Notes under the pieces: generated by a model | The model's database searches: none | What the model was told of the DNA's origin: nothing | What the model saw: only the letters and a program-made list of their open reading frames with translations | Shown: positions 32,364 to 39,759 of the stretch, piece after piece | Numbering within the stretch: the first letter of the stretch is position 1 | Layout: each line of letters starts with the position of its first letter | From: Paraburkholderia sp. CNPSo 3274 | GTDB taxonomy: Bacteria > Pseudomonadota > Gammaproteobacteria > Burkholderiales > Burkholderiaceae | Assembly: GCF_024206475.1 (NCBI RefSeq) | Contig: NZ_JAMBPR010000059.1 | Span: forward strand, 1-57,109 | DNA: 57,109 nucleotides | Direction of reading: 5' to 3' | Position numbers and translations under genes: made by a program

Positions 32364-34745
32364 ATGCCCGAACTGCTCGCGAACCTGAACCCCGAACAAC
32401 TCGCCGCCGTCACGTTGCCCAACGAACCGGCGCTCATTCTGGCCGGGGCCGGCAGCGGCAAGACGCGCGTGCTGATCACGCGCATTGCGTGGCTGATCCA
32501 GCAGGGCATGGCCTCGCCCTCGACCATCCTGGCCGTGACCTTCACGAACAAGGCCGCGCGCGAAATGATGGGGCGCCTCCAGGCGCTCCTGCCCATCGAC
32601 ACGCGCGGCATGTGGATCGGCACGTTCCACGGCCTGTGCAACCGCATGCTGCGCGCGCATTTCCGCGACGCCGGCCTGCCGCAGACCTTCCAGATCCTCG
32701 ACACCGCAGACCAGCTTTCGGCCATCAAGCGTCTGATGAAGGGCCTGAACGTCGACGACGAGAAGTACCCGCCCAAGAACCTGCAGTACTTCATCAACAA
32801 CGCGAAGGAGCAGGGCCTGCGTCCGAAAGACGTGGACGTGAGCGACGACTTCAACCGCAAATTCGTCGAACTCTACGAGGCCTACGACCAGCAGTGCCAG
32901 CGCGAAGGCGTGGTCGACTTCGCCGAACTGCTGCTGCGCTGCTACGAACTGCTCGCGTACAACCCGCCGCTGCGCGCGCACTATCAGGGGCGCTTTCGCG
33001 ACATTCTGGTGGACGAGTTCCAGGACACCAACAAGCTCCAGTACGCGTGGCTCAAGCTGCTCGCGGGGCCGGGCAACGCGATCTTCGCGGTGGGCGACGA
33101 CGACCAGTCGATCTACGCGTTCCGCGGTGCGAACGTCGGCAACATGCGCGACTTCGAGAACGAGTTCCGCGTGAAGCACATGATCAAGCTGGAGCAGAAC
33201 TACCGTTCGCACGGCCATATTCTCGATGCGGCCAACTACCTGATCGCGCATAACTCGCGGCGTCTGGGCAAGAATCTGCGCACGGATGCGGGCCACGGCG
33301 AGCCGGTGCGGGTGTACGAGGCGGCGACCGATTCGCAGGAGGCGGGCTGGATCGTCGAGGAGATTCGTGCACTCATCAACCAGGGGCTCGCGCGCAACGA
33401 GATCGCCATTCTTTACCGTAGCAACGCGCAGTCGCGCACGATCGAGCACACGCTCGTGAACGCGGGCGTGCCGTACAAGGTGTATGGTGGCTTGCGCTTC
33501 TTCGAGCGTCAGGAGGTGAAGCATGCGCTCGCGTATCTGCGCCTGATCGACAATCCGAACGACGATACGGCGTTCGCGCGTGTCGTGAATTTCCCCACGC
33601 GCGGCATTGGCGCGCGCTCGATCGAGCAGTTGGCAGATGCCGCGCGCCTTTACAACTGCTCGATGGGTGCGGCCATTCCATACGTCACGGGCAAGGCGGG
33701 CTCGAGCCTCGGTTCGTTCGCCAATCTGGTCGCGAAGATGCGCGCCGAGACGGCGCAGATGAGCCTGCCGGAAACCGTCGAATACACGGTGCGCATGAGC
33801 GGCCTCGCCGAGTTCTATCAGACCGAGCGCGAAGGCCAGGATCGCCTCGAGAACTTGCAGGAACTCGTGACCGCGGCCACGGCGTTCGTGAGCGAGGCGG
33901 GCTACGGCCTCGACACGCCCGCGCGCTCGATTCCGCTGCGACCGGGCGCGAGCGCGGTGCCCGAGATCGTCTCGCAGGACGGCGAGATCGAAGTGCTCGA
34001 CGCGCCCACGATCACCGACCCCGCGCAGAACCCCGACGTCATGACGCCGCTTGCGGGCTTCCTCTCGCATGCGTCGCTCGAAGCCGGCGACAACCAGGCG
34101 CAGGCGGGCCAGGACGCCGTGCAGCTGATGACGGTGCACGCGGCGAAGGGTCTCGAATTCACGGCGGTCTTCATCACCGGTCTCGAAGAGGGGTTGTTCC
34201 CGCACGAGAACAGCGCGATGGAAGCCGACGGCCTCGAAGAAGAGCGCCGCCTGATGTACGTGGCGATCACGCGTGCGAAAGAGCGGCTCTATATCTCGTT
34301 CGCGCAGAGCCGCTTGCTGCACGGCCAGACGCGCTACAACGTGCGCTCGCGCTTTTTCGACGAGCTGCCGCAGGAATCGCTCAAGTGGCTCACACCGAAA
34401 GTCGAAGCCGGCGCGCGCTGGGGCGGCCGCTCCGACAACGCCGGCTGGGGCCGCGACTGGTTCTCGCGTCCGGGCGGCGGCAGTGGCGGCAGCAGCGACG
34501 GCGGCCGTCGCGAGCGCGACGCCTATATCGCGGACAAGAGCCCGGCGCCGGCGTTCGCCAACGAGCAGCGCGCCGCCGAGACGGGCTTCCGTGTAGGCCA
34601 GGGCGTGTTCCACACGAAGTTCGGCGAAGGCACGATCACGGCCCTCGAAGGCAGCGGCACCGACGCCAAGGCGCAGGTGCGCTTCAAGCGTCACGGCGAG
34701 AAGTGGCTCGCGCTGGCGGTGGCCAAGCTGCAGCCGGTGGAGTGA
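32364..34745 (+). CDS. uvrD: UvrD/PcrA-type DNA helicase
   Basis: A 793-residue superfamily 1A helicase that unwinds DNA 3'-5' in nucleotide-excision and mismatch repair. Walker A is GAGSGKT (28-34) and Walker B is DEFQDT (about 218-223). Motif III GDDDQSIYAFRGA, motif IV QNYRSHGHIL, motif V VHAAKGLEF and motif VI VAITRAKERLYIS are all present. A Gly/Ser/Arg-rich linker (about 690-725) precedes a C-terminal Tudor-like domain (VFHTKFGEGTI). It could be called Rep by weaker methods, but the C-terminal domain favours UvrD/PcrA. Confidence 0.95.
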   Translation: MPELLANLNPEQLAAVTLPNEPALILAGAGSGKTRVLITRIAWLIQQGMASPSTILAVTFTNKAAREMMGRLQALLPIDTRGMWIGTFHGLCNRMLRAHFRDAGLPQTFQILDTADQLSAIKRLMKGLNVDDEKYPPKNLQYFINNAKEQGLRPKDVDVSDDFNRKFVELYEAYDQQCQREGVVDFAELLLRCYELLAYNPPLRAHYQGRFRDILVDEFQDTNKLQYAWLKLLAGPGNAIFAVGDDDQSIYAFRGANVGNMRDFENEFRVKHMIKLEQNYRSHGHILDAANYLIAHNSRRLGKNLRTDAGHGEPVRVYEAATDSQEAGWIVEEIRALINQGLARNEIAILYRSNAQSRTIEHTLVNAGVPYKVYGGLRFFERQEVKHALAYLRLIDNPNDDTAFARVVNFPTRGIGARSIEQLADAARLYNCSMGAAIPYVTGKAGSSLGSFANLVAKMRAETAQMSLPETVEYTVRMSGLAEFYQTEREGQDRLENLQELVTAATAFVSEAGYGLDTPARSIPLRPGASAVPEIVSQDGEIEVLDAPTITDPAQNPDVMTPLAGFLSHASLEAGDNQAQAGQDAVQLMTVHAAKGLEFTAVFITGLEEGLFPHENSAMEADGLEEERRLMYVAITRAKERLYISFAQSRLLHGQTRYNVRSRFFDELPQESLKWLTPKVEAGARWGGRSDNAGWGRDWFSRPGGGSGGSSDGGRRERDAYIADKSPAPAFANEQRAAETGFRVGQGVFHTKFGEGTITALEGSGTDAKAQVRFKRHGEKWLALAVAKLQPVE

Positions 34746-34788
34746 GCGCCCGCAAGCCTCAAACGACTCAGACGGAAATTATTCGAAG

Positions 34789-35607
34789 ATGAATCTCTCG
34801 ACCCAGGCGAGCGGCACGACCGCCCGCCCGCTCGGCGTACTCGCCGCGCTGCCCCAGGAACTCGGCGATCTGATCGCGGCCATGCAGGCCGAATCGGGGG
34901 TCGTGACCCGCACGTTTGGGCGGCGGGACTATCACCTCGGCACCGTGCACGGCGCACCCTGTGTGGTGACGCTCGCGCGGGTCGGCAAGGTGGCCGCCGC
35001 CGCCACCGCGAGCGCGCTGATCCATGCGTTCGATGTGGAAGCGATCGTCTTTACGGGCGTGGCAGGCGGCGTGGGTTCGGGCGTCCACGTGGGCGACGTG
35101 GTCGTGGGCGAAACGCTGCTCCAGCACGACATGAACGCCGAGCCGCTGTTCCCGCGTCACGAGATCCCGCTGCTCGCGCGCTCGCGTTTCGATGCCGATC
35201 ACGCGTTGGCGCAAGCGCTCGCCGCCGCATGCGAGCGTTTCATCGCGGAGGAGGGGCCGGAGTTGACCGCGCGCTTCAAGGCCGCGTTGCCGCGCTTCGA
35301 GACGGCGTTGCCGCAGGTGCATCGCGGGCTCGTGATCAGCGGCGACCAGTTCGTGGCGAGCGCGGCGGCCGTGGGCGCGCTGCGCGCGTTGTTGCCCGAT
35401 GCGCTCGCCGTCGAGATGGAAGGTGCCGCGATCGCCCAGGTTTGCCACGAGTACGACGTGCCCTGCGCGGTGGTCCGCACGATCTCCGATACCGCCGACG
35501 AGCACGCGAGCACCTCGTTCTCGAGCTTCCTTACCGATATCGCGGGCACGTATTCGACGGGCATCCTCAAGCGCTTTCTTGCGGGTTACCGGCCGCTCGC
35601 GCGCTGA
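34789..35607 (+). CDS. mtnN: 5'-methylthioadenosine/S-adenosylhomocysteine nucleosidase
   Basis: A 272-residue phosphorylase-superfamily nucleosidase that splits adenine from MTA and SAH in methionine salvage and SAM recycling. Marks are LGVLAALPQELGDL at the N-terminus, FTGVAGGVGSGVHVGDVVVG, AVEMEGAAIAQVC with the substrate-binding MEG, and RTISDTADEHAS with the catalytic Asp. It is longer than the E. coli enzyme (about 232) because of an extra segment at about residues 130-175 (FETALPQVHRG region). It follows the helicase gene by 43 bp and converges with prpE. Confidence 0.88.
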   Translation: MNLSTQASGTTARPLGVLAALPQELGDLIAAMQAESGVVTRTFGRRDYHLGTVHGAPCVVTLARVGKVAAAATASALIHAFDVEAIVFTGVAGGVGSGVHVGDVVVGETLLQHDMNAEPLFPRHEIPLLARSRFDADHALAQALAAACERFIAEEGPELTARFKAALPRFETALPQVHRGLVISGDQFVASAAAVGALRALLPDALAVEMEGAAIAQVCHEYDVPCAVVRTISDTADEHASTSFSSFLTDIAGTYSTGILKRFLAGYRPLAR

Positions 35608-35626
35608 GCGGGCGCACGCGCCGGCC

Positions 35627-37525
35627 TCAGCTGCCGCCTGCGCTCACCGCCTCGCGAATCGACTGCAGCGCCGAGGCATCCTCGATGGTCGGTAGATCGC
35701 CCGGGTCGCGCCCTTCGGCAAGCGCGGCAATCGCGCGGCGCAGCAGCTTGCCGGAGCGCGTCTTGGGCAGCATCGGCACGAAGTGCACGCGCGCGGGCCG
35801 GCCGATCGCGCCGAGCTGGCGGTCCACCGTCGCGGTCAGCGAAGCAGCGAGCTTCTGTGCATCGGCGGGATCGGCTGCCGCGTTCGCGTCGCGCAGCACG
35901 ACGAAAGCCAGCGCCGCCTGACCCTTCACCGCGTCGTTCACGCCCACCACAGCCACTTCCGCGACTGCCGCGTGCGACGAGATCGCCTCTTCGATTTCGC
36001 GCGTGCCGAGACGATGTCCCGCCACGTTGATCACGTCGTCGGTGCGGCCGAGGATCGTCACATAGCCGTCGCTGTCCTGCACGCCCCAGTCGAAGGTCGA
36101 ATACACCTGCTGGCCGGGCACGCTTTCCCAGTACGTGTTCACGAAGCGCGCGTCGTCGCCCCACACGGTCTGCATGCAGCCGGGTGGCAACGGGTAGCCG
36201 AGCGTGATCACGCCTTTTTCGCCTTGCGCGCAGGGCTCGCCCGTATGTTCGTTGCGTAGCACGAGGTCGTAGCCATAGCAGGGCACGCCCGGCGAGCCGA
36301 GCTTCTGCGGCAGCGGATCGACGCCGCGCTGGATAGCCAGCATCGGCCAGCCGGTCTCGGTCTGCCAGTAGTTGTCGACGACGGGTTTGCCGAGCGCCTC
36401 GGAGATCCATGCGGCCGTGGGCTCGTCGAGCGGTTCGCCCGCGAGAAAGAGCGTGCGCAGGCTCGAAAGATCGGCACAGTGCAGGAGCGCCGGGTCCTGC
36501 TTCTTGAGCACGCGAATGGCCGTCGGCGCCGTGAACATCAGGTTGATGCGGTGCTGCTCGACGAGGCGCCACCAGATGCCGCCGTCGGGGCGCACCGGCG
36601 TGCCTTCGTACATCACCGTGGTCATGCCCGCGAGCAGCGGCGCATAGATGATGTAGCTGTGTCCCACCACCCAGCCGATGTCCGACGCCGTGAACATGGT
36701 GTCGCCGGCGCGTCCTTCGAAGATGTATTCCATCGATGCCGCGAGCGCTACCGCGTAGCCGCCCACGTCGCGCTGCACGCCCTTGGGTTTGCCCGTCGTG
36801 CCCGAGGTGTAGAGGATGTACGAAGGCTCGTTCGATTCGAGCCATTCGCAGGGAATCTGCACGTCGTAGTGCTGCTCGCGCAGCGGCTCGTAGTCGACGA
36901 GATACGGCGCGTTCAACCGCTCGGGCGCGAGCTGGCGGTCGATCAGCAGCACCTTGGGCGGCGCGAATTCGGCGCGCGCCATGGCTTCGTCCACGAGCGG
37001 CGTGTAGTCGATCACCTTGCCGCCACGCGCACCGGCGTCGGCGGTCACGAGCAGCGCGGGCTTCGCGTCGTCGATGCGCGCGGCGAGGCTCGGCGCGGCG
37101 AATCCGCCGAACACCACCGAGTGGATCGCACCCAGGCGCGCGCAGGCAAGCATGGCGAACACGGCCTCGGGAATCATCGGCAGATAGATCAGCACGCGCT
37201 CGCCGCGCCTGACGCCGAGCGAGCGCATCACGGCGGCCATGCGGTTCACTTCGGCGTGCAGGTCGGCGTAGGTGTAGCGCCGCTCGATGCCGGTCTCGGT
37301 CGAGACATAGACGAGCGCGTTCTGGTGCGCGCGCGACGAGAGGTGACGGTCCACGGCGTTGAAGCACAGGTTCGTGCGGCCGCCGCAGAACCAGCGCGCG
37401 AACGGCGGGTTCGAGCGGTCGAGCACCTGGTCGAACGGCGTCTCCCAATGGATGCGCTCGGCCTCGCGGCGCCAGAAATCGTCGGGGTTCGCCACCGACT
37501 CGCGGTGAAAATCGCGGTAACGCAT
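35627..37525 (-). CDS. prpE: Propionyl-CoA synthetase (PrpE)
   Basis: A 632-residue AMP-forming acyl-CoA synthetase that activates propionate. The P-loop-like SGTTGKPKG and the A5 region DNYWQTETGWPM are present; the catalytic lysine is Lys593 in PKTRSGKLLRR. NPDDFWRREAERIHWETPF and NLCFNAVDRHL point to the PrpE/AcsA branch, and overall similarity favours PrpE over acetyl-CoA synthetase. It starts at 37525 after GGGAGGAAGG. No other 2-methylcitrate-cycle gene is nearby, so it works away from its usual operon. Confidence 0.88.
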   Translation of the reverse strand: MRYRDFHRESVANPDDFWRREAERIHWETPFDQVLDRSNPPFARWFCGGRTNLCFNAVDRHLSSRAHQNALVYVSTETGIERRYTYADLHAEVNRMAAVMRSLGVRRGERVLIYLPMIPEAVFAMLACARLGAIHSVVFGGFAAPSLAARIDDAKPALLVTADAGARGGKVIDYTPLVDEAMARAEFAPPKVLLIDRQLAPERLNAPYLVDYEPLREQHYDVQIPCEWLESNEPSYILYTSGTTGKPKGVQRDVGGYAVALAASMEYIFEGRAGDTMFTASDIGWVVGHSYIIYAPLLAGMTTVMYEGTPVRPDGGIWWRLVEQHRINLMFTAPTAIRVLKKQDPALLHCADLSSLRTLFLAGEPLDEPTAAWISEALGKPVVDNYWQTETGWPMLAIQRGVDPLPQKLGSPGVPCYGYDLVLRNEHTGEPCAQGEKGVITLGYPLPPGCMQTVWGDDARFVNTYWESVPGQQVYSTFDWGVQDSDGYVTILGRTDDVINVAGHRLGTREIEEAISSHAAVAEVAVVGVNDAVKGQAALAFVVLRDANAAADPADAQKLAASLTATVDRQLGAIGRPARVHFVPMLPKTRSGKLLRRAIAALAEGRDPGDLPTIEDASALQSIREAVSAGGS

Positions 37526-37638
37526 GACTTACCTTCCTCCCGTGCTGATGGTGCAGGCGGCCGCAGTAACTGGCCTATGCCGTTGGCCGGATCTGGCGCA
37601 GTTTTTTAGGATAGTGCAGTGCAATGCGCGCGGGCAAC

Positions 37639-37662
37639 GCGGGTTCTCCCGCGGGTTCTCCC
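37639..37662. repeat. 12-bp unit repeated twice upstream of prpE
   Basis: GCGGGTTCTCCC occurs as two exact tandem copies (37639-37650, 37651-37662), followed by a partial third start. It lies in the 212-bp gap between the HyaD-like gene stop and the prpE start, about 114 bp before prpE. No other element is recognised in 37526-37737. Confidence 0.85.
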
Positions 37663-37737
37663 GCAGATTTGCAGGTTCGGGCGCATGCGGCGCGCCCGCT
37701 GGGCTCGTGCAAAGCCCGCGCAACCCCTGCGCGGCGC

Positions 37738-38373
37738 TCAGCCGCGGATTTCGGGATGCTCGAGACGCGGCAGCGGCGTGACACGCCAGCGGCGCAGCCA
37801 GAGCCGCGCGGCTTCGACAGTCGCATCGAGCTGTGCGCGCACCGTGCTCGACAAGCACGCGCCGTAACAGTCGCTGCCTTGTGGCTGCACGCCGATCAGC
37901 ACGATCTCGCGCGGCGAGCGGCCGCTCAACTGCGCGCAGGCGAGCGCGTCGGCGAAGCCCATTCCGGGCCGGCTCGGACGGCGCATGTAGAGGTGTTCGG
38001 CGGCCGCATCGCCGGTGCGCACGCGCAGCGCACCCGGCTCGAGCCCGAAATCGATTGCGGTGAGCACGATCAAACGCTGCGTGGATTCGACGACGGGCAA
38101 GAGCGCACGGCCGCGCATGCCGGCTTCCACGAGTTCGACCTGCGCGGGGCATTGCCATTTCGCCTTCAGCTGCTCGAGCGCGAGAACGCCTACGCCGGCA
38201 TCGCCCCATTGAACATTGCCGAGGCCGAGCACGACCACGCGTTGCGGCGCGAGGGCCTGGCGGTTCGCGAGCCCGGCCAGTGCGCGGCGCGCGAAGGCGC
38301 GCACCGCGCCGTCGTCGCGCGTTGCCTGCGGTATGTCGCCGATTTCGGGAGGGCGATGTAGGCGAAGGATCAC
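37738..38373 (-). CDS. HyaD/HybD-like hydrogenase maturation protease homologue, metal ligands lost
   Basis: A 211-residue protein whose residues 45-196 align by eye without large gaps to E. coli HyaD, the nickel-dependent endopeptidase that trims [NiFe]-hydrogenase large subunits. Shared segments include RVVVxGLGN, AIDxGLEPGxLR and the GxQP segment. The three nickel ligands are replaced: Glu by Ala59 (GDAGVG), Asp by Thr105 (VLTAIDFG), His by Pro136 (SRPGMGFAD). A 44-residue N-terminal extension precedes the domain. The GTG at 38373 has no good ribosome site. No hydrogenase gene is in the window. An FNR-type box lies 63 bp upstream. Peptidase activity is doubtful. Confidence 0.8.
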   Translation of the reverse strand: MILRLHRPPEIGDIPQATRDDGAVRAFARRALAGLANRQALAPQRVVVLGLGNVQWGDAGVGVLALEQLKAKWQCPAQVELVEAGMRGRALLPVVESTQRLIVLTAIDFGLEPGALRVRTGDAAAEHLYMRRPSRPGMGFADALACAQLSGRSPREIVLIGVQPQGSDCYGACLSSTVRAQLDATVEAARLWLRRWRVTPLPRLEHPEIRG

Positions 38374-38407
38374 GTTGATGGTTGGTTGTGAGAGTGGGGG
38401 AGTAGGA

Positions 38408-38413
38408 ATAATC
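38408..38413 (-). promoter_or_regulatory. -10 element of the HyaD-like gene
   Basis: GATTAT on the - strand (4/6 to TATAAT). With a start at 38401 the FNR box centre falls at exactly -41.5, the class II activator position. The leader would be about 28 nt. Confidence 0.45.
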
Positions 38414-38435
38414 CGAGTAATTCGACAAACCTCCG

Positions 38436-38449
38436 TTGATGTGTATCAA
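38436..38449. promoter_or_regulatory. FNR/Anr box upstream of the HyaD-like gene
   Basis: TTGAT-GTGT-ATCAA is a perfect match to the TTGAT-N4-ATCAA consensus of FNR/Anr, the oxygen-sensing regulators. It sits in a noticeably AT-richer stretch (38374-38550) upstream of the protease-like gene and about 205 bp from the next gene on the other side, whose transcript ends before reaching it. Confidence 0.75.
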
Positions 38450-38554
38450 TCGAGATAGGTTTAATCGTGATAAAGGCGATGATTTGCAATACTCATTGAT
38501 TCGCTGTCGGAGCAATGTGCGGCAATCGCTAACACTCCGTCCACGCGCAGCAAC

Positions 38555-38589
38555 AAAAAAGGGGAACGCCAAACTGGCGTTCCCCTTTT
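38555..38589. terminator. Terminator of the efflux operon
   Basis: AAAAGGGGAACGCCA (38557-38571) pairs perfectly over 15 bp with TGGCGTTCCCCTTTT (38575-38589), with a three-base loop. It lies 66 bp beyond the membrane-fusion-protein stop and can act in both directions, insulating the HyaD-like gene's promoter region. Confidence 0.92.
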
Positions 38590-38654
38590 GCGTGCGTTTT
38601 TGCGTAGCCCGGCTGGCAGCGCGTGCGCGGCCGGCACGCTGCGTCACCGCTTCA

Positions 38655-39518
38655 TCACGTGCCCGGTTTGACGACCACCGTGCAGGTCGTGCCGGCGGCG
38701 AGCACCATGTCGTCCGGCACCTTGTCGATGTGGATGCGCACCGGCACGCGCTGCGCGAGGCGCACCCAGTTGAAGGTCGGGTTCACGTCAGCGAGCAGTT
38801 CGCGGCTTTGCGGATTGTCGCGGTCGTAAATGCCGCGCGAGATGCTCTCGACGTGGCCCTGGAGCGTGCCGCCGCTCATCAGCTTGATGTCGGCCTTGTT
38901 GCCCACCTTCACGTGCGGCAGCTTGGTTTCCTCGAAGTAGCCGTAGACCCAGAACGAATGGCTGTCCACCACGGCAAGCTTGGCCTGGCCCGAGATCGCG
39001 TAGTCGCCCTGAAATACCTGCAGGTTCGTAATGTAGCCGTCCACCGGCGAGACCACGCGCGTGCGTTCGAGGTTGAGCTTGGCGGCGTCGAGCGCGGCGA
39101 TTGCCTGCTGGTACTGAGCTTGCGCCGAATTGGCCGTGTGCGAGGCGTTTTCGCGGTTTTCCGCCGAGACGACCTCGCTGTCCATGTCGGCGCGTCGGCG
39201 CGCGTCGTCCTGGCGCATCGTCAGCTCGGCCTTGCGCGCGGCCACGGCGGCCTCGGCCTGCTCCACGGCGATCTGATAGTGCGACGGGTCGATCTGCATG
39301 AGCAGGTCGCCCTTGTGCACGAACTGGTTGTCCTTCACGGGCAGCTCGACCACGGCGCCCGAGACGTCGGGGGCGATGTTCACCACTTCGGCGCGCACGC
39401 GGCCGTCGCGGGTCCACGGCTCGTCCATGTAGTGAACCCACAGGACGCGCCCGACCAGAATGGCGACGACGAAGATGATGGCCGTCGCGATAAAGCCAAT
39501 GAGGTTGCGGATTGTCAT
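38655..39518 (-). CDS. HlyD/AaeA-family membrane fusion protein
   Basis: A 287-residue periplasmic adaptor anchored by one N-terminal helix (about residues 5-27, LIGFIATAIIFVVAILVG). A biotinyl-lipoyl-like half motif (VNIAPDVSGAVVELPVKDNQFVHKGD, in part) precedes a coiled-coil hairpin (about 80-145) and the second half motif VSPVDGYITNLQVFQGD. It closely resembles AaeA of the p-hydroxybenzoate efflux pump. It should bridge the FUSC pump and the outer-membrane factor encoded upstream. Forty bp separate it from the DUF1656 gene. Confidence 0.9.
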   Translation of the reverse strand: MTIRNLIGFIATAIIFVVAILVGRVLWVHYMDEPWTRDGRVRAEVVNIAPDVSGAVVELPVKDNQFVHKGDLLMQIDPSHYQIAVEQAEAAVAARKAELTMRQDDARRRADMDSEVVSAENRENASHTANSAQAQYQQAIAALDAAKLNLERTRVVSPVDGYITNLQVFQGDYAISGQAKLAVVDSHSFWVYGYFEETKLPHVKVGNKADIKLMSGGTLQGHVESISRGIYDRDNPQSRELLADVNPTFNWVRLAQRVPVRIHIDKVPDDMVLAAGTTCTVVVKPGT

Positions 39519-39533
39519 GATTCGGTTGATTCG

Positions 39534-39558
39534 TTCAGCGATGCATTCAGCGACGCAT
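39534..39558. repeat. 12-bp imperfect tandem repeat in the efflux operon
   Basis: TTCAGCGATGCA and TTCAGCGACGCA (39534-39557) are adjacent and differ at one base; a decayed third copy (TTTAGTGAT) runs into the DUF1656 stop. They fill the spacer between two operon genes. Confidence 0.8.
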
Positions 39559-39759
39559 TTAGTGATAGACCGCGAGACCGAGCACGCAGCATACGACCAC
39601 GAGCAGGCTCACGCGAAAGAGGGATGGGTGCCACACGACGCGGTAGAGACCGGTTCTGGCCAGTACGGAATCGAGCACCCAGGTGATCGCCGCGCCCAGA
39701 ATGAAGAGCAGCACGATCGCCGGGATATAGGCGTCGAGAAACGCGACGTCACGAGGCAT
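39559..39759 (-). CDS. DUF1656 small membrane protein (AaeX-like)
   Basis: A 66-residue protein with two hydrophobic helices (about 10-30 and 45-64) and the family pattern of a short positive loop between (RTGLYRVVWHPSLFRVSLLV). AaeX-type proteins are encoded with FUSC efflux pumps; their exact role is unknown. The ATG at 39759 is preceded by GGGAG. It overlaps the end of the FUSC gene by 11 bp, which supports the assignment and the start. Confidence 0.87.
   Translation of the reverse strand: MPRDVAFLDAYIPAIVLLFILGAAITWVLDSVLARTGLYRVVWHPSLFRVSLLVVVCCVLGLAVYH

Noticed and set aside
34789..37525. mtnN and prpE as a functional unit
   Set aside because: They converge (19 bp between stops) and act in unrelated pathways.
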